A DNA stretch of 18,245 nt. Origin: Dichomitus squalens LYAD-421 SS1. Its lineage: Eukaryota > Basidiomycota > Agaricomycetes > Polyporales > Polyporaceae. The DNA is taken from NCBI RefSeq assembly GCF_000275845.1, contig NW_006766898.1, positions 437,310 through 455,554 of the forward strand, written 5' to 3'. Positions 7,147 through 15,174 of the stretch are shown here, piece after piece. A program made the position numbers and the translations under genes. Position 1 is the first letter of the stretch. Each line of letters opens with the position of its first letter. The notes under the pieces were generated by a model. The model searched no databases. It saw only the letters and a program-made list of their open reading frames with translations, and was not told the origin of the DNA.

Positions 7147-9273
7147 GTGTTGGTCTCCTGGGATCCGGCGCGGCCCACGCGGATCGAAGTAGATGCCTCG
7201 GGCTTTGCGACTGGAGGTGTACTACTCCAGAAGCTGGGCGACGACCTCTGGCACCCGGTCGCCTACCGGTCTGAGTCGATGGCTGAAGCGGAATGGAACT
7301 ACGAGATCTACGACCGAGAGATGCTAGCGATTATCCGTGCTCTCGAGGACTGGCAACACTACCTCAAAGGGCTCCCCGAACCCTTTGAGATCGTCACGGA
7401 TCATCGTAATCTGGAGTACTGGCGCACTGCACGGAACCTCACCCGTAGACAGGCTCGGTGGTCTCTATACCTCAGCCGCTTCGACTTTCGCCTCACGCAC
7501 AAGCCTGGCAAGACGAACACCCAAGCCGATCCCCTTTCTCGCCTCCCGACCCACCAGACTACGGACGCAGAGGACAACCGAGATCAGATCGTGCTGGGAC
7601 CTGAGCGGTTCGTCTCTCTGTCAGCCACACTCACGGACACGAGCACCCTGGAGCAGGAGATTCGAGACGTGCAGGTACTCGACCCTGAAGTAGTCGAGGC
7701 TCTCTGCATCCTCAAGGAGAAGGGCCCCCGGAAACTGGCAAATGGACTCCTGGAGTGGGAAGTGCGCGACGACCTCATCTATCGGCATGGGAAGCTCTAC
7801 ATCCCCCCTGGTAAAGATCTTCGTAAACGGGTCGTCTTCTTGTGCCACAACGCGATCACTGCAGGACATCCTGTACGGAATGGGACGATAGAGCTGGTCA
7901 GTCGCCTCTACTGGTGGCCACAGCGAGACGCGTTTGTGGGTAAGTACATCAAAGGCCACGACACTTGCCAGCGCCGAAAAGCCCCTCGGCATCCTCGAGG
8001 CACGCTCCAGCCCCACGATGTACCAGAAGGTCCCTGGCAGACAATGGGAGTGGATATCATCACTGGACTTCCCCCCGTGCAAGGATACAACACGATCATT
8101 GTCTACAGTGACCACTACAGCAAACAGGTCCACGTACTACCCACCATGATCGACGTCACTGCAGAGGGAGTCGCCGATATCCACTATCGTGAGATCTTCC
8201 GTCTCCACGGAGTACCGGAGAAGGTGGTGTCGGACCGAGGACCTCAGTTCGCCGCACACTTCATGAAGGCCTTGTACGAGAAGTTTGGAATCCAACATGC
8301 GCTCACGACCGCCTATCACCCCCAGTCCAATGGGCAGACCGAACGGGAAAACCAGGAGGTAGAGAAACACTTACGGCTCTTCTCCAACCTACGACAGGAC
8401 GACTGGGTGGCTCACCTACCGACCGCGGAGTTCGTGCTCAACAACCACGTCCACTCCGGACTCCAAGTCTCCCCCTTCGAGATCATCTACGGCTACCAGC
8501 CCAACTTCACGGTGCCCATTGGCGCCCCCACCAACTTCACGGTGCCCATTGGCGCCCCCACCAAGTTCCCTGCGCTGGACAAGCGCTTAGAACTGTGGCG
8601 TGAGGTGCAAAAGGATGCGGAGGCAGCCCTTTGGATGGAGAAGGCAGCTATGAAGGAGTCGTTCGAGCGCGATAAGCCAAAACCCCACAAGTTCAAGCCT
8701 AGAGACCGTGTCTGGATGGATTCACGGGACGTTACCACCCATCAGGCCAGCCGCAAGCTCGGACCCCGACGACTGGGGCCGTATGAGGTTTTGGAACGCA
8801 CGGGCGAACTCACGTATCGACTTCAACTCCCCCCTTCCATGCAGAACCAACACGCCGTCATCCACGTCAACCGCCTCACACCCTGGACGGGCAACGATGT
8901 CAACGGCATACTTCCGCCCCCACCGGAACCAGTCGAAGTCGAAGGGGAACTCGAGTACGAGGTCGAAAAGATTGAAGACAGCCGCACGTACCATAACCAG
9001 TTCCAATACCTGGTCAAGTGGAAAGGCTATGATGAAGGCCAGAACAGTTGGGAACCCGCGAAGGACCTCACTCACTGCCAAGAATTGATCGACGAGTTTC
9101 ACGAACGTAACCCCACCGCCCCACGTCGAATTGCAGCCTCTATATTCCAATCCCTCCCCTGGCAACCTCTCATCAACTTCACCACCTCTGCACCCTCTGA
9201 TCTTGAATGGGCTTCTGGACGACACCCCGGCCTAGGGTCCATCGGGGACCGACGGACCTTAGGAGGGGGGTAA
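7147..9273 (+). CDS. pol: Element A pol, RNase H-integrase-chromodomain (708-codon open segment)
   Basis: The longest intact part of element A. RNase H: VDASGFATGG, EWNYEIYDREML, VTDHRNLEYW, HKPGKTNTQADPLSR supply the D-E-D-D residues. Integrase zinc finger: CHNAITAGHP with GHDTCQRR, in which the first of the two usual Cys is His. Integrase core: catalytic D at 8053 (GVDII), D at 8233 (SDRG), E at 8341 (TERENQ), spaced D-x59-D-x35-E as expected. An exact 10-residue repeat (NFTVPIGAPT) follows. Then a GPY-like module (LGPYEVLERTGELTYRLQLP, HVNRLTPW) and a chromodomain (EYEVEKIEDSR, YLVKWKGYDEGQNSWEPAKDL), which in this family guides integration to marked chromatin. The stop TAA 9271-9273 touches the first base of the 3' LTR. 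It is not an independent gene: the ATG is internal and the region is the tail of an interrupted polyprotein. Confidence 0.93.
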   Translation: MLVSWDPARPTRIEVDASGFATGGVLLQKLGDDLWHPVAYRSESMAEAEWNYEIYDREMLAIIRALEDWQHYLKGLPEPFEIVTDHRNLEYWRTARNLTRRQARWSLYLSRFDFRLTHKPGKTNTQADPLSRLPTHQTTDAEDNRDQIVLGPERFVSLSATLTDTSTLEQEIRDVQVLDPEVVEALCILKEKGPRKLANGLLEWEVRDDLIYRHGKLYIPPGKDLRKRVVFLCHNAITAGHPVRNGTIELVSRLYWWPQRDAFVGKYIKGHDTCQRRKAPRHPRGTLQPHDVPEGPWQTMGVDIITGLPPVQGYNTIIVYSDHYSKQVHVLPTMIDVTAEGVADIHYREIFRLHGVPEKVVSDRGPQFAAHFMKALYEKFGIQHALTTAYHPQSNGQTERENQEVEKHLRLFSNLRQDDWVAHLPTAEFVLNNHVHSGLQVSPFEIIYGYQPNFTVPIGAPTNFTVPIGAPTKFPALDKRLELWREVQKDAEAALWMEKAAMKESFERDKPKPHKFKPRDRVWMDSRDVTTHQASRKLGPRRLGPYEVLERTGELTYRLQLPPSMQNQHAVIHVNRLTPWTGNDVNGILPPPPEPVEVEGELEYEVEKIEDSRTYHNQFQYLVKWKGYDEGQNSWEPAKDLTHCQELIDEFHERNPTAPRRIAASIFQSLPWQPLINFTTSAPSDLEWASGRHPGLGSIGDRRTLGGG
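8503..8562 (+). repeat. Exact 30-bp tandem duplication in the integrase
   Basis: Two identical 30-bp units, 8503-8532 and 8533-8562, encode NFTVPIGAPT twice, in frame. They lie between the integrase core and the GPY module, in a linker that tolerates length change. No substitution separates the units, so the duplication is recent compared with the divergence of the LTRs. Confidence 0.97.
9261..9270 (+). other. Polypurine tract of element A
   Basis: AGGAGGGGGG followed by TAA and then the LTR start TGTCACG. The tract is also coding (Gly codons) and the TAA is the pol stop, so pol reaches exactly to the LTR. Confidence 0.85.
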
Positions 9274-9845
9274 TGTCACGGACGTTGGACAGACACCCCT
9301 TTTTGCCGCCCATTCCCCTCCCCTTGACGCCCACCTTCCATTTTTGGACCATTTCCTTTCTTAGCCCATCCCAGTTTGGACACTGTAGATACGTTCCCAC
9401 ACCCGCATGCTACGTTCCCGTGATCGTCATGCCCTTGCCTTTTCTTTCTCGCCCTTTGTTCTCTCTGTGTCATCTTCACTGCCTCGCTCTCGCGCCTTGT
9501 CCTTGGTTGCTAAGCAGCCCCTCTAGTATATAAGGACCCCCTTAGGCGCTCCCTAGTCCCCATCTTGACCTCTTGGTCATTGGGACTAGGTGAGTGACCA
9601 TAGTGTTGTACTTCCCTTCGAGTGCTAATGTATAACTTGGTCATTGGGACTAGTCTGTCGCTGGTTGCGTGAAGACTAGCTTTCGTCGGTCTCGTGCCTT
9701 CGTGCCGACCGCCGCTCTGCCCCGTCGAGTTTTCTGATACGTTTATCCCTCTTACCCTCTCGTCTCCCCTTTCAGTTCCTCGCCGCTCGCCTACGAGGTC
9801 GTCGCCGAACGACGATCCGAGTCTACGCGCCTAGTCGCCGCGACA
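9274..9845 (+). repeat. 3' LTR of element A (572 bp)
   Basis: Starts TGTCACGGAC and ends CGCCGCGACA. TATA box at 9527-9534. The 18-bp CTTGGTCATTGGGACTAG repeat occurs at 9572-9589 and 9636-9653 around the same candidate intron (GTGAGT at 9590-9595, CTAAT branch-like motif). The candidate transcript start reads ATCTTGACCT. The base after the LTR already belongs to element B's LTR. Confidence 0.93.
9590..9653 (+). other. Candidate intron in the 3' LTR of element A
   Basis: Counterpart of the 5' LTR candidate: GTGAGT, GCTAAT near 9624-9629, ACTAG end, 64 nt. The splice-site-like motifs and the 18-bp repeat are kept while the middle differs in sequence and by 5 nt in length. Confidence 0.4.
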
Positions 9846-9991
9846 CCGTCCGACCTCTGACTCCGAAATCGAGGACACCGTCGGGATCCCCAGGATGTTG
9901 CTAATAGCTTTGCCGTAGTCCTCACCCCGTGTCCGCCCAGCTCCGACTCCTAACCCCGGAACTCCGGAACTCCGGCGGCACAGTCCTAACA
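9846..9991 (+). repeat. 5' LTR remnant of element B (last 146 bp)
   Basis: It aligns without gaps to 17000-17145 of the 3' LTR, with 7 differences by eye (5 transitions, 2 transversions; about 95% identity). It ends CCTAACA. The other about 460 bp of this LTR, including its promoter, are absent, and element A's last base joins it directly. Confidence 0.93.
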
Positions 9992-9993
9992 GT

Positions 9994-10004
9994 ATATCTG
10001 AACT
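9994..10004 (+). other. Primer binding site of element B, self-priming type
   Basis: ATATCTGAACT begins 2 nt after the LTR end, the same spacing as in element A. It pairs over 11 nt with AGTTCGGATAT at 16881-16891 of the 3' LTR (one G-U), which starts 34 nt after the start of the TATA box. The 11-nt length equals that known for Tf1. The matching part of the 5' LTR is lost, so the comparison uses the 3' LTR. Confidence 0.72.
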
Positions 10005-10019
10005 CAACCTGAGATCCCG

Positions 10020-11272
10020 ATGTCCGACTCCGATGACACCTTCAGGGGCTTCACGGCTCAATGCGTTCCCAACCCGCTTGGGACTTCCTCTTCGGAATCT
10101 CTGACCCAAAACCATGTTGTGACCCGGTCCTTGCCCACCACTCCACACCCGACATCCGCTCCTCTTCCCCGACATTCTCCGAATAACCCCTTCGCCATCC
10201 CCATGTTCATGAGGCAACCTTCGGCCGGACCTGCGGGAAACCCGCTCGTAAACCCGACGACAACTCCGCAAGCATCATCGACACCGACCGCGGACTTAGC
10301 GCAGGCTATCAGCCTCCTTGCTCAGATGCTCCAGATTCCGGCCGCTGCAAACTTCAACCAAACGGCGCTGTCTTCGGAGTGTGGCAACGTCCGCGACCCA
10401 GACCAATCCGATGGGTCGGAGCCAGCCAAGCTCTGATCATTCTTTATCCAGCTGGAGTTGGTTTTCAAGGCTCGGCCTCGGACTTTCAACATGGATGAGA
10501 AGAAGGTCACCTATGTGATCTCCTTCCTGAAGGGCACCGCTCTCCAATGGTTCGAACCCTACCTCCTAGAGAACTCCTCTGGGACGCCCCCGGCGTTCAT
10601 GTCGGACTACGAGGTGTTCCAAGAAGAACTCCGAATGAACTTCGGACCTTACAATGCCACCGGAGCTGCAGAACACGAGCTCGAGAACCTCCGAATGGCG
10701 GAAAACCAGCAGATCGCCAAGTATATCACCCAGTTCAGTTGTATTGCTACGAAGTCCGCTGGGGTCACGACACCCTCCGATACCAGTTCTACCGCGGACT
10801 CCTGGACCGCCTCAAGGACCGCATCTCTGAGATAGGCAAGCCCGACAACCTCTCGGACCTCTGTGTCCTCGCCCAGAGCCTGGACCACCGGTATTGGGAG
10901 CGGAAGGCCGAACACAACCGTGAAACTCCCGGTTCTTCCAAGTCTGGCTCCAAATCTGGCTCCGGGTCTAACCACTCTGAACCCCGCTCGTCCTCAAACT
11001 CCCAGTCGACTCCTCATGCACCCCAGAAGTCCTCTGATGGTAAGTCCAGCAAGTCCGGCTCCACTCCGAAGTCCAACTCAAAACCGAAGTCCGTGGACTT
11101 GTCCACCCCGAAGCCGTACGCGGACAAGCTCGGTAAGGACAGAAAACTCACCCCGGAGGAACGACAATGCCGTCTGGCAGGAAACCTCTGCCTCTTCTGT
11201 GGAGGAGCCAGACACTCCGCGAGTGCTTGCCCCAAGAAGACGACTCCGTCGACGAAGGACAGAGCAGCCTAA
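10020..11272 (+). pseudogene. gag: Element B gag (capsid and zinc knuckle), interrupted
   Basis: ATG 10020 lies 28 nt after the LTR end and starts MSDSDDTFRGFTAQ. A Pro/Ser/Thr-rich N-terminus leads to DPDQSDGSEPAKL, then TGA 10434-10436 (probably CGA). The same frame resumes with SFFIQLELVFKARPRTF and KKVTYVISFLKGTALQWFEP, typical of fungal retrotransposon gag. Loss of 1 nt near 10751 moves the frame, which continues VRWGHDTLRYQFYRGLLDRL and SDLCVLAQSLDHRYWERKAE. A Ser/Lys-rich linker precedes one intact zinc knuckle CLFCGGARHSASAC (C-x2-C-x4-H-x4-C), and TAA 11270-11272 ends it. Pol opens in the -1 frame and overlaps from about 11167. I see no clear slippery heptamer at this overlap. Confidence 0.87.
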
Positions 11273-11772
11273 GCCGAGCCAACTCCGGGTGCCGAAACCC
11301 CGGCTCCGGAAGGGGCAAAAAACTAGTCTGCAGTTTCCCCAACCCCGTGCCTGGCAGAAACTGCGTTGACGATGCCAGCATGGAGATCCAAGTCCGTCTT
11401 AATGCATCCGCTCTTTCCGATCCCTCATCCCTTATTGTCGACCTGTACTCCAAATCCTCTCCGAAGCCGTTCAAGGCCCTGATCGATAGCGGTTCCACTC
11501 ATTGTTTCTTAGACTCTGAATTTGTTGATACTGTTGGACTTCCGTCTCACTCCGTTTCTCCGATCGCTCTCCGGTTATTCGACGGGACTTCCAACCAGGT
11601 AATTACCCGAGAAGTTTCGCTCACTCTGCAGTTCCCCTCCAGGGAAATCATGTCCGTAGACTTCTACGTCACTCCGCTCGACAAATCTGTCTCCGCCGTT
11701 CTGGGATACAGCTGACTCTCCGCCTACAATCCGTTGATTGACTAGAAGAAGCACAGCATCCAGTTCCGGACC
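11273..11772 (+). pseudogene. pol: Element B pol, aspartic protease region
   Basis: The pol frame is open from at least 11167 (overlapping gag) to TGA 11713-11715. The active site is ALIDSGSTHCFLDSEFV, with the catalytic Asp codon at 11485-11487, followed by TREVSLTLQF and VDFYVTPLDKSVSAVLGYS. The next codons would read LGY-S-W-LSAYNPLID-W-KKHSIQF: both Trp positions are stops (TGA 11713-11715 and TAG 11743-11745). Each is one G-to-A change from TGG, and on the other strand each is a CpA-to-TpA change. Apart from these stops the frame runs straight into the RT. Confidence 0.87.
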
Positions 11773-13683
11773 GTGCCGACGGTACATCCTTCCGCCTCTG
11801 TATCTGACGAACCCGAACTCCGGTCTCCGCCTCCGGCACCTCCAGAACCTCCGTCTTCATCCTCTGCCCCGCAGGTCTCACTTGTGAACGCCGTGGCATT
11901 TGCCCGCGCTTGCAAGCTGCCAGGATCCGAGAGCTTCACGCTCAATCTGTCCTCCATTTTGGCGGCCGAGGTTCTCGCCAGGAACTCCGCCACCTCCGAC
12001 TCCGTCCTGGACCTCTCCAATATTCCGGCGGAGTACCACAAGTTCGCGGACGTCTTCAGCAAGACAAAGGCTGACACTCTTCCGGAGCACCGCCCCTACG
12101 ACCTCAAAATCACCCTCGAGGAAGGTGCGGTACCTCCGCTCGGTCCCATCTACTCCCTCTCGCAGCTGGAACTGGACACCCCCCAAGAATACATTGACGA
12201 GAACCTCCGCTCCAGCTTCATCCGCCTGACCAATTCTTCGTGCGAAGCTCCAGTCCTCTTCGTCAAGAAGAAGGACGGGTCTCTGCGACTCTGCGTTGAT
12301 TACCGTGGGCTCAACAAGATTACCCGGAAGGACCGTTACCCGCTCCCTCTGATCTCCGACCTCCTGGACTCTCCCCGAAAGGCTCGGATCTATATGGAGA
12401 TTGATCTCCGGCACGCTTACAACCTGGTCCGAATCGGGCCCGGAGATGAGTGGAAGACCGCCTTCCGGACCCGTTACGGATCCTTCGAATGGCTCGTAAT
12501 GCCGTTCGGACTTTCCAACGCCCCTGCAGCGTGCCAACGCTTTGTCAATGAGGTCTTCACGGACTTGCTAGACATCTGCGTAGTGGTCTACCTCGACGAC
12601 ATCCTCATCTACTCCGACAATCTGGCAGATCACCGAAAACATGTCCGAGAAGTGCTCCGATGTCTCTGGAAGCATCAGCTTTATGTCCACGTGGACAAGT
12701 GCAAATTCCACGCAGACTCCGTCGAGTACCTCGGATACATCCTCTCCTCCGAAGGCCTCACTATGGCCGACTCTAAGGTCAAGGCAATCATGGACTGGCT
12801 GGAACCCCGGAAAGTCCGCGACATCCAGTCGTTCCTAGGTTTTGCGAACTTCTACCGGAGGTTCATCCATAGCTACTCCGAGATCGTCCTTCCGCTGATC
12901 CGGCTTACCTGGAAAACCGTTCCGTGGAACTTCTCCGACGATGCTCGGAAGGCCTTCAACGCCTTGAAGCAGGCCTTCACCTCCGCCCCCGTGCTCCACC
13001 ACTGGAAACCGGACCGGCAGATCACTGTTGAAACGGACGCCTCGGACTACGCCATCGCCAGAATTCTCTCCATCACCACTGACTCCGGTGAACTCCATCC
13101 TGTCGCTTTCCACTCCCGGACCTCGTCCGGTGCGGAACTGAACTACGACACACACAACAAGGAACTCCTGGCAATCTACGAAGCCTTCCGGACCTGGCGG
13201 CACTACCTTGAAGACTCCAGAACTCCGATCGACGTCGTCACTGATCACAAGAATCAGAAGTACTTCGCGACCTCCAAAATGCTGACCCGGCGCCAGGCTC
13301 GGTGGTCGGAATTCCTGTCGCAGTTCAACCTGGTCATCCAGTTCTGTCCCGGAAAACTTGGGGCTAAGCCCGACGCACTGACCCGCCGTTGGGACGTCTA
13401 CCCAAAAGGGGGGGATAGTGACTACTCCGCCGTCAACCCACACAATTTCTGGCCAGTGTTCACCCAGGAGCAACTCGCTGTGTCCCTCCGAGCGACATAT
13501 CTCCAAGAACCAGTACTCCGAGCCTCCGTGCTCTTTGACGCTGAGAAACTCCGCTCCGACATCCGAGCAGCCCAGAACTCCGATACCCCATCCCCAGAAC
13601 TCGCCGCAGCCCTCAAGTCGGCCTCCCAAGGCAACCCCCATTGGTCCAAGGATTCAGAAGGGTTCCTCCAGCTCAACGGCTGA
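11773..13683 (+). CDS. pol: Element B pol, reverse transcriptase-RNase H (636-codon open segment)
   Basis: A long open segment of the polyprotein; its ATG is internal. The spacer VSLVNAVAFARACKL leads to the RT: IPAEYHKFADVFSKTKADTL, APVLFVKKKDGSLRLCVDYR, IYMEIDLRHAYNLVRI (first Asp), MPFGLSNAPAACQRFVNEVF, VVYLDDILIYSD (YxDD) and SFLGFANFYRRFIHSY. RNase H follows with VETDASDYAIA, ELNYDTHNKELLAIYEAF, VVTDHKNQKYF and KLGAKPDALTRR, so all four acidic residues are present. The end of the segment (FDAEKLRSDIRAA, HWSKDSEGFLQLNG) is the linker to integrase, where TGA 13681-13683 falls in place of a likely CGA. No frameshift or internal defect is visible across 1.9 kb. Confidence 0.93.
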   Translation: MPTVHPSASVSDEPELRSPPPAPPEPPSSSSAPQVSLVNAVAFARACKLPGSESFTLNLSSILAAEVLARNSATSDSVLDLSNIPAEYHKFADVFSKTKADTLPEHRPYDLKITLEEGAVPPLGPIYSLSQLELDTPQEYIDENLRSSFIRLTNSSCEAPVLFVKKKDGSLRLCVDYRGLNKITRKDRYPLPLISDLLDSPRKARIYMEIDLRHAYNLVRIGPGDEWKTAFRTRYGSFEWLVMPFGLSNAPAACQRFVNEVFTDLLDICVVVYLDDILIYSDNLADHRKHVREVLRCLWKHQLYVHVDKCKFHADSVEYLGYILSSEGLTMADSKVKAIMDWLEPRKVRDIQSFLGFANFYRRFIHSYSEIVLPLIRLTWKTVPWNFSDDARKAFNALKQAFTSAPVLHHWKPDRQITVETDASDYAIARILSITTDSGELHPVAFHSRTSSGAELNYDTHNKELLAIYEAFRTWRHYLEDSRTPIDVVTDHKNQKYFATSKMLTRRQARWSEFLSQFNLVIQFCPGKLGAKPDALTRRWDVYPKGGDSDYSAVNPHNFWPVFTQEQLAVSLRATYLQEPVLRASVLFDAEKLRSDIRAAQNSDTPSPELAAALKSASQGNPHWSKDSEGFLQLNG

Positions 13684-15024
13684 ATCTACGTACCGGACTC
13701 TGACGACCTCCGTCTCTGAGTCCTCCAGGCCTACCACGACCACCCGACCGCCAGTCACTAGGGCCAGAACAAGACTCAAGCCCTGGTCCTCCGGGAATAC
13801 GCCTGGCCCGGACTCTGACTCTTTGTCCGGGACTATTGCAAGTCCTGTACCACCTGCGCGCGATCCAAGGCTCCCCGTCACCTCCCTTATGGAACACTCA
13901 AGCAACTCCCGATTCTGGAGCGCCAGTGGAACTCTATCTCCATGGACCTCATTGAGCAGTTACCAAACTCCGACGGCTTCATGGACATCCTGGTTATCGT
14001 CGACCTACTCTCCAAACAGGCCATCTTCATTCCGACGCACAACACGCTCGATGCCCTGGAACTCGCGGAACTGTTCCTCAAACACGTCTTCTCCAAGCAC
14101 GGAGTTCCGTTTCACGTTACCTCCGACCGTGGTTCAGAATTTGTGTCCCACTTCTTCCGCTCCCTCGGTACTATCCTCGACATGAATCTCCACTTCACCT
14201 CCAGGTACCACCCCGAGGGCAATGGCGAGACGGAATGTGTCAACCAAACCCTCGAGCAATATCTCCGGATCTACTGCAACTACCAGCAGGACAACTGGGC
14301 CCGTCTCCTTCCGCTCGCGGAGTTCGCCTACAACAATGCTCTGAACGCAACAACCAGCATCTCTCCGTTCTGCGCTAACAAGGGATACCACCCCGGTCTT
14401 GTGGTCCACCTGGAGCGTGACATCACCTCTGGCCGAGCACTCAAATTTACCATCGACCTGGACAAACTCCATGCGGAACTCCGACAGCACATCTCTGAGG
14501 CCCAAGCCCGCTACCAGATTCAAGCGGACAAACACCGATTACCGACCCCGGACTTCCGCGTCAGAGACCTGGCCTATGTCTGGGCACAGCACATCCGCTC
14601 CACTCGCCCCTCCAAGAAGCTCTCCGAAAAGTTCCTTGGGCCCTTCCCCATCATCGCTCAAGTCGGATCGCACTCGTTTACCCTCCGACTTCCGGACTCC
14701 ATGCGAGCAGTGCACCCCGTCTTCCATGTTTCCCAGCTGGAACCCGCAACTCCGAACACCATTCCGGACCAAGTACAAACTCTGCCACCTCCGGTCGAGG
14801 TCGACGGAGAACTTGAATACAAGGTCGCGGAAATCCTTGACTCAAAGCTGGACAAACACCAACGGAAGTGCCAACTCCTGTACAAAGTCCGGTGGGCCAG
14901 ATACGAGGGCATCGACGAAGAAACCTCCTGGATCCTTGCTACAGAACTCGGACATGCACAGGAACTCGTCTCGGACTTTCACTCCACGTACCCAGGCAAA
15001 CCCGGTCCGCTGTGGGAACTCTGA
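13684..15024 (+). pseudogene. pol: Element B pol, integrase and chromodomain, N-terminus with clustered stops
   Basis: Same frame as the RT segment. Stops cluster at its start: TGA 13717-13719, TAG 13759-13761, TGA 13816-13818. Between and after them the HHCC finger can be read (AYHDHPTASH, DYCKSCTTCARSK). The core is intact: D at 13945 (SMDLIEQLP), D at 14125 (TSDRGSEF), E at 14233 (GETECVNQTLEQYL), spaced D-x59-D-x35-E. Then come ADKHRLPTPDFRVRDLAYVW, a GPY-type module (KFLGPFPIIAQVGSHSFTLR, HPVFHVSQLEP) and a chromodomain (ELEYKVAEILDSKLD, LYKVRWARYEG, TSWILATEL). Pol ends at TGA 15022-15024, about 1.5 kb before the 3' LTR, leaving room for the antisense gene. Confidence 0.92.
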
Positions 15025-15174
15025 ACCGCTAAGTACCCCGGACTCCGTCTGTCACTGACTAACTCCGTATAAACAGACATTGAGGCACACAGATACTTGA
15101 CAAGAAAGAGATGACCCTTTACCACTTTACAGGGGCCTGCCTACGCTACTGTGTCCGTGCCTATACCCCTACTC

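Larger units (their letters stand above)
3300..9845 (+). mobile_element. Element A: Ty3/Gypsy chromovirus, two LTRs, coding region inactivated
   Basis: Order: 5' LTR (3300-3867), primer binding site (3870-3879), leader, gag (4272-5469), pol with protease, RT, RNase H, integrase and chromodomain (about 5466-9273), polypurine tract and 3' LTR (9274-9845). The chromodomain and the RT-RNase H-integrase order define a chromovirus. Five nonsense codons, a 1-nt insertion, a 7-bp duplication and a gag-pol -1 junction mean that it cannot make a full polyprotein. The flanks do not match (CTAAT on the left, CCGTC on the right), so there is no target-site duplication. The right end abuts an internal position of element B's 5' LTR. 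Confidence 0.93.

Noticed and set aside
11167..11272. Programmed -1 frameshift site at the gag-pol overlap of element B
   Set aside because: I could not find a convincing slippery heptamer in the gag frame. A mutational frameshift is as likely.
12835..13641. 268-codon reverse-strand open frame
   Set aside because: It lies opposite the RT-RNase H region of element B, which has all catalytic motifs. The reverse translation is Gly/Val-rich and shows no motif.
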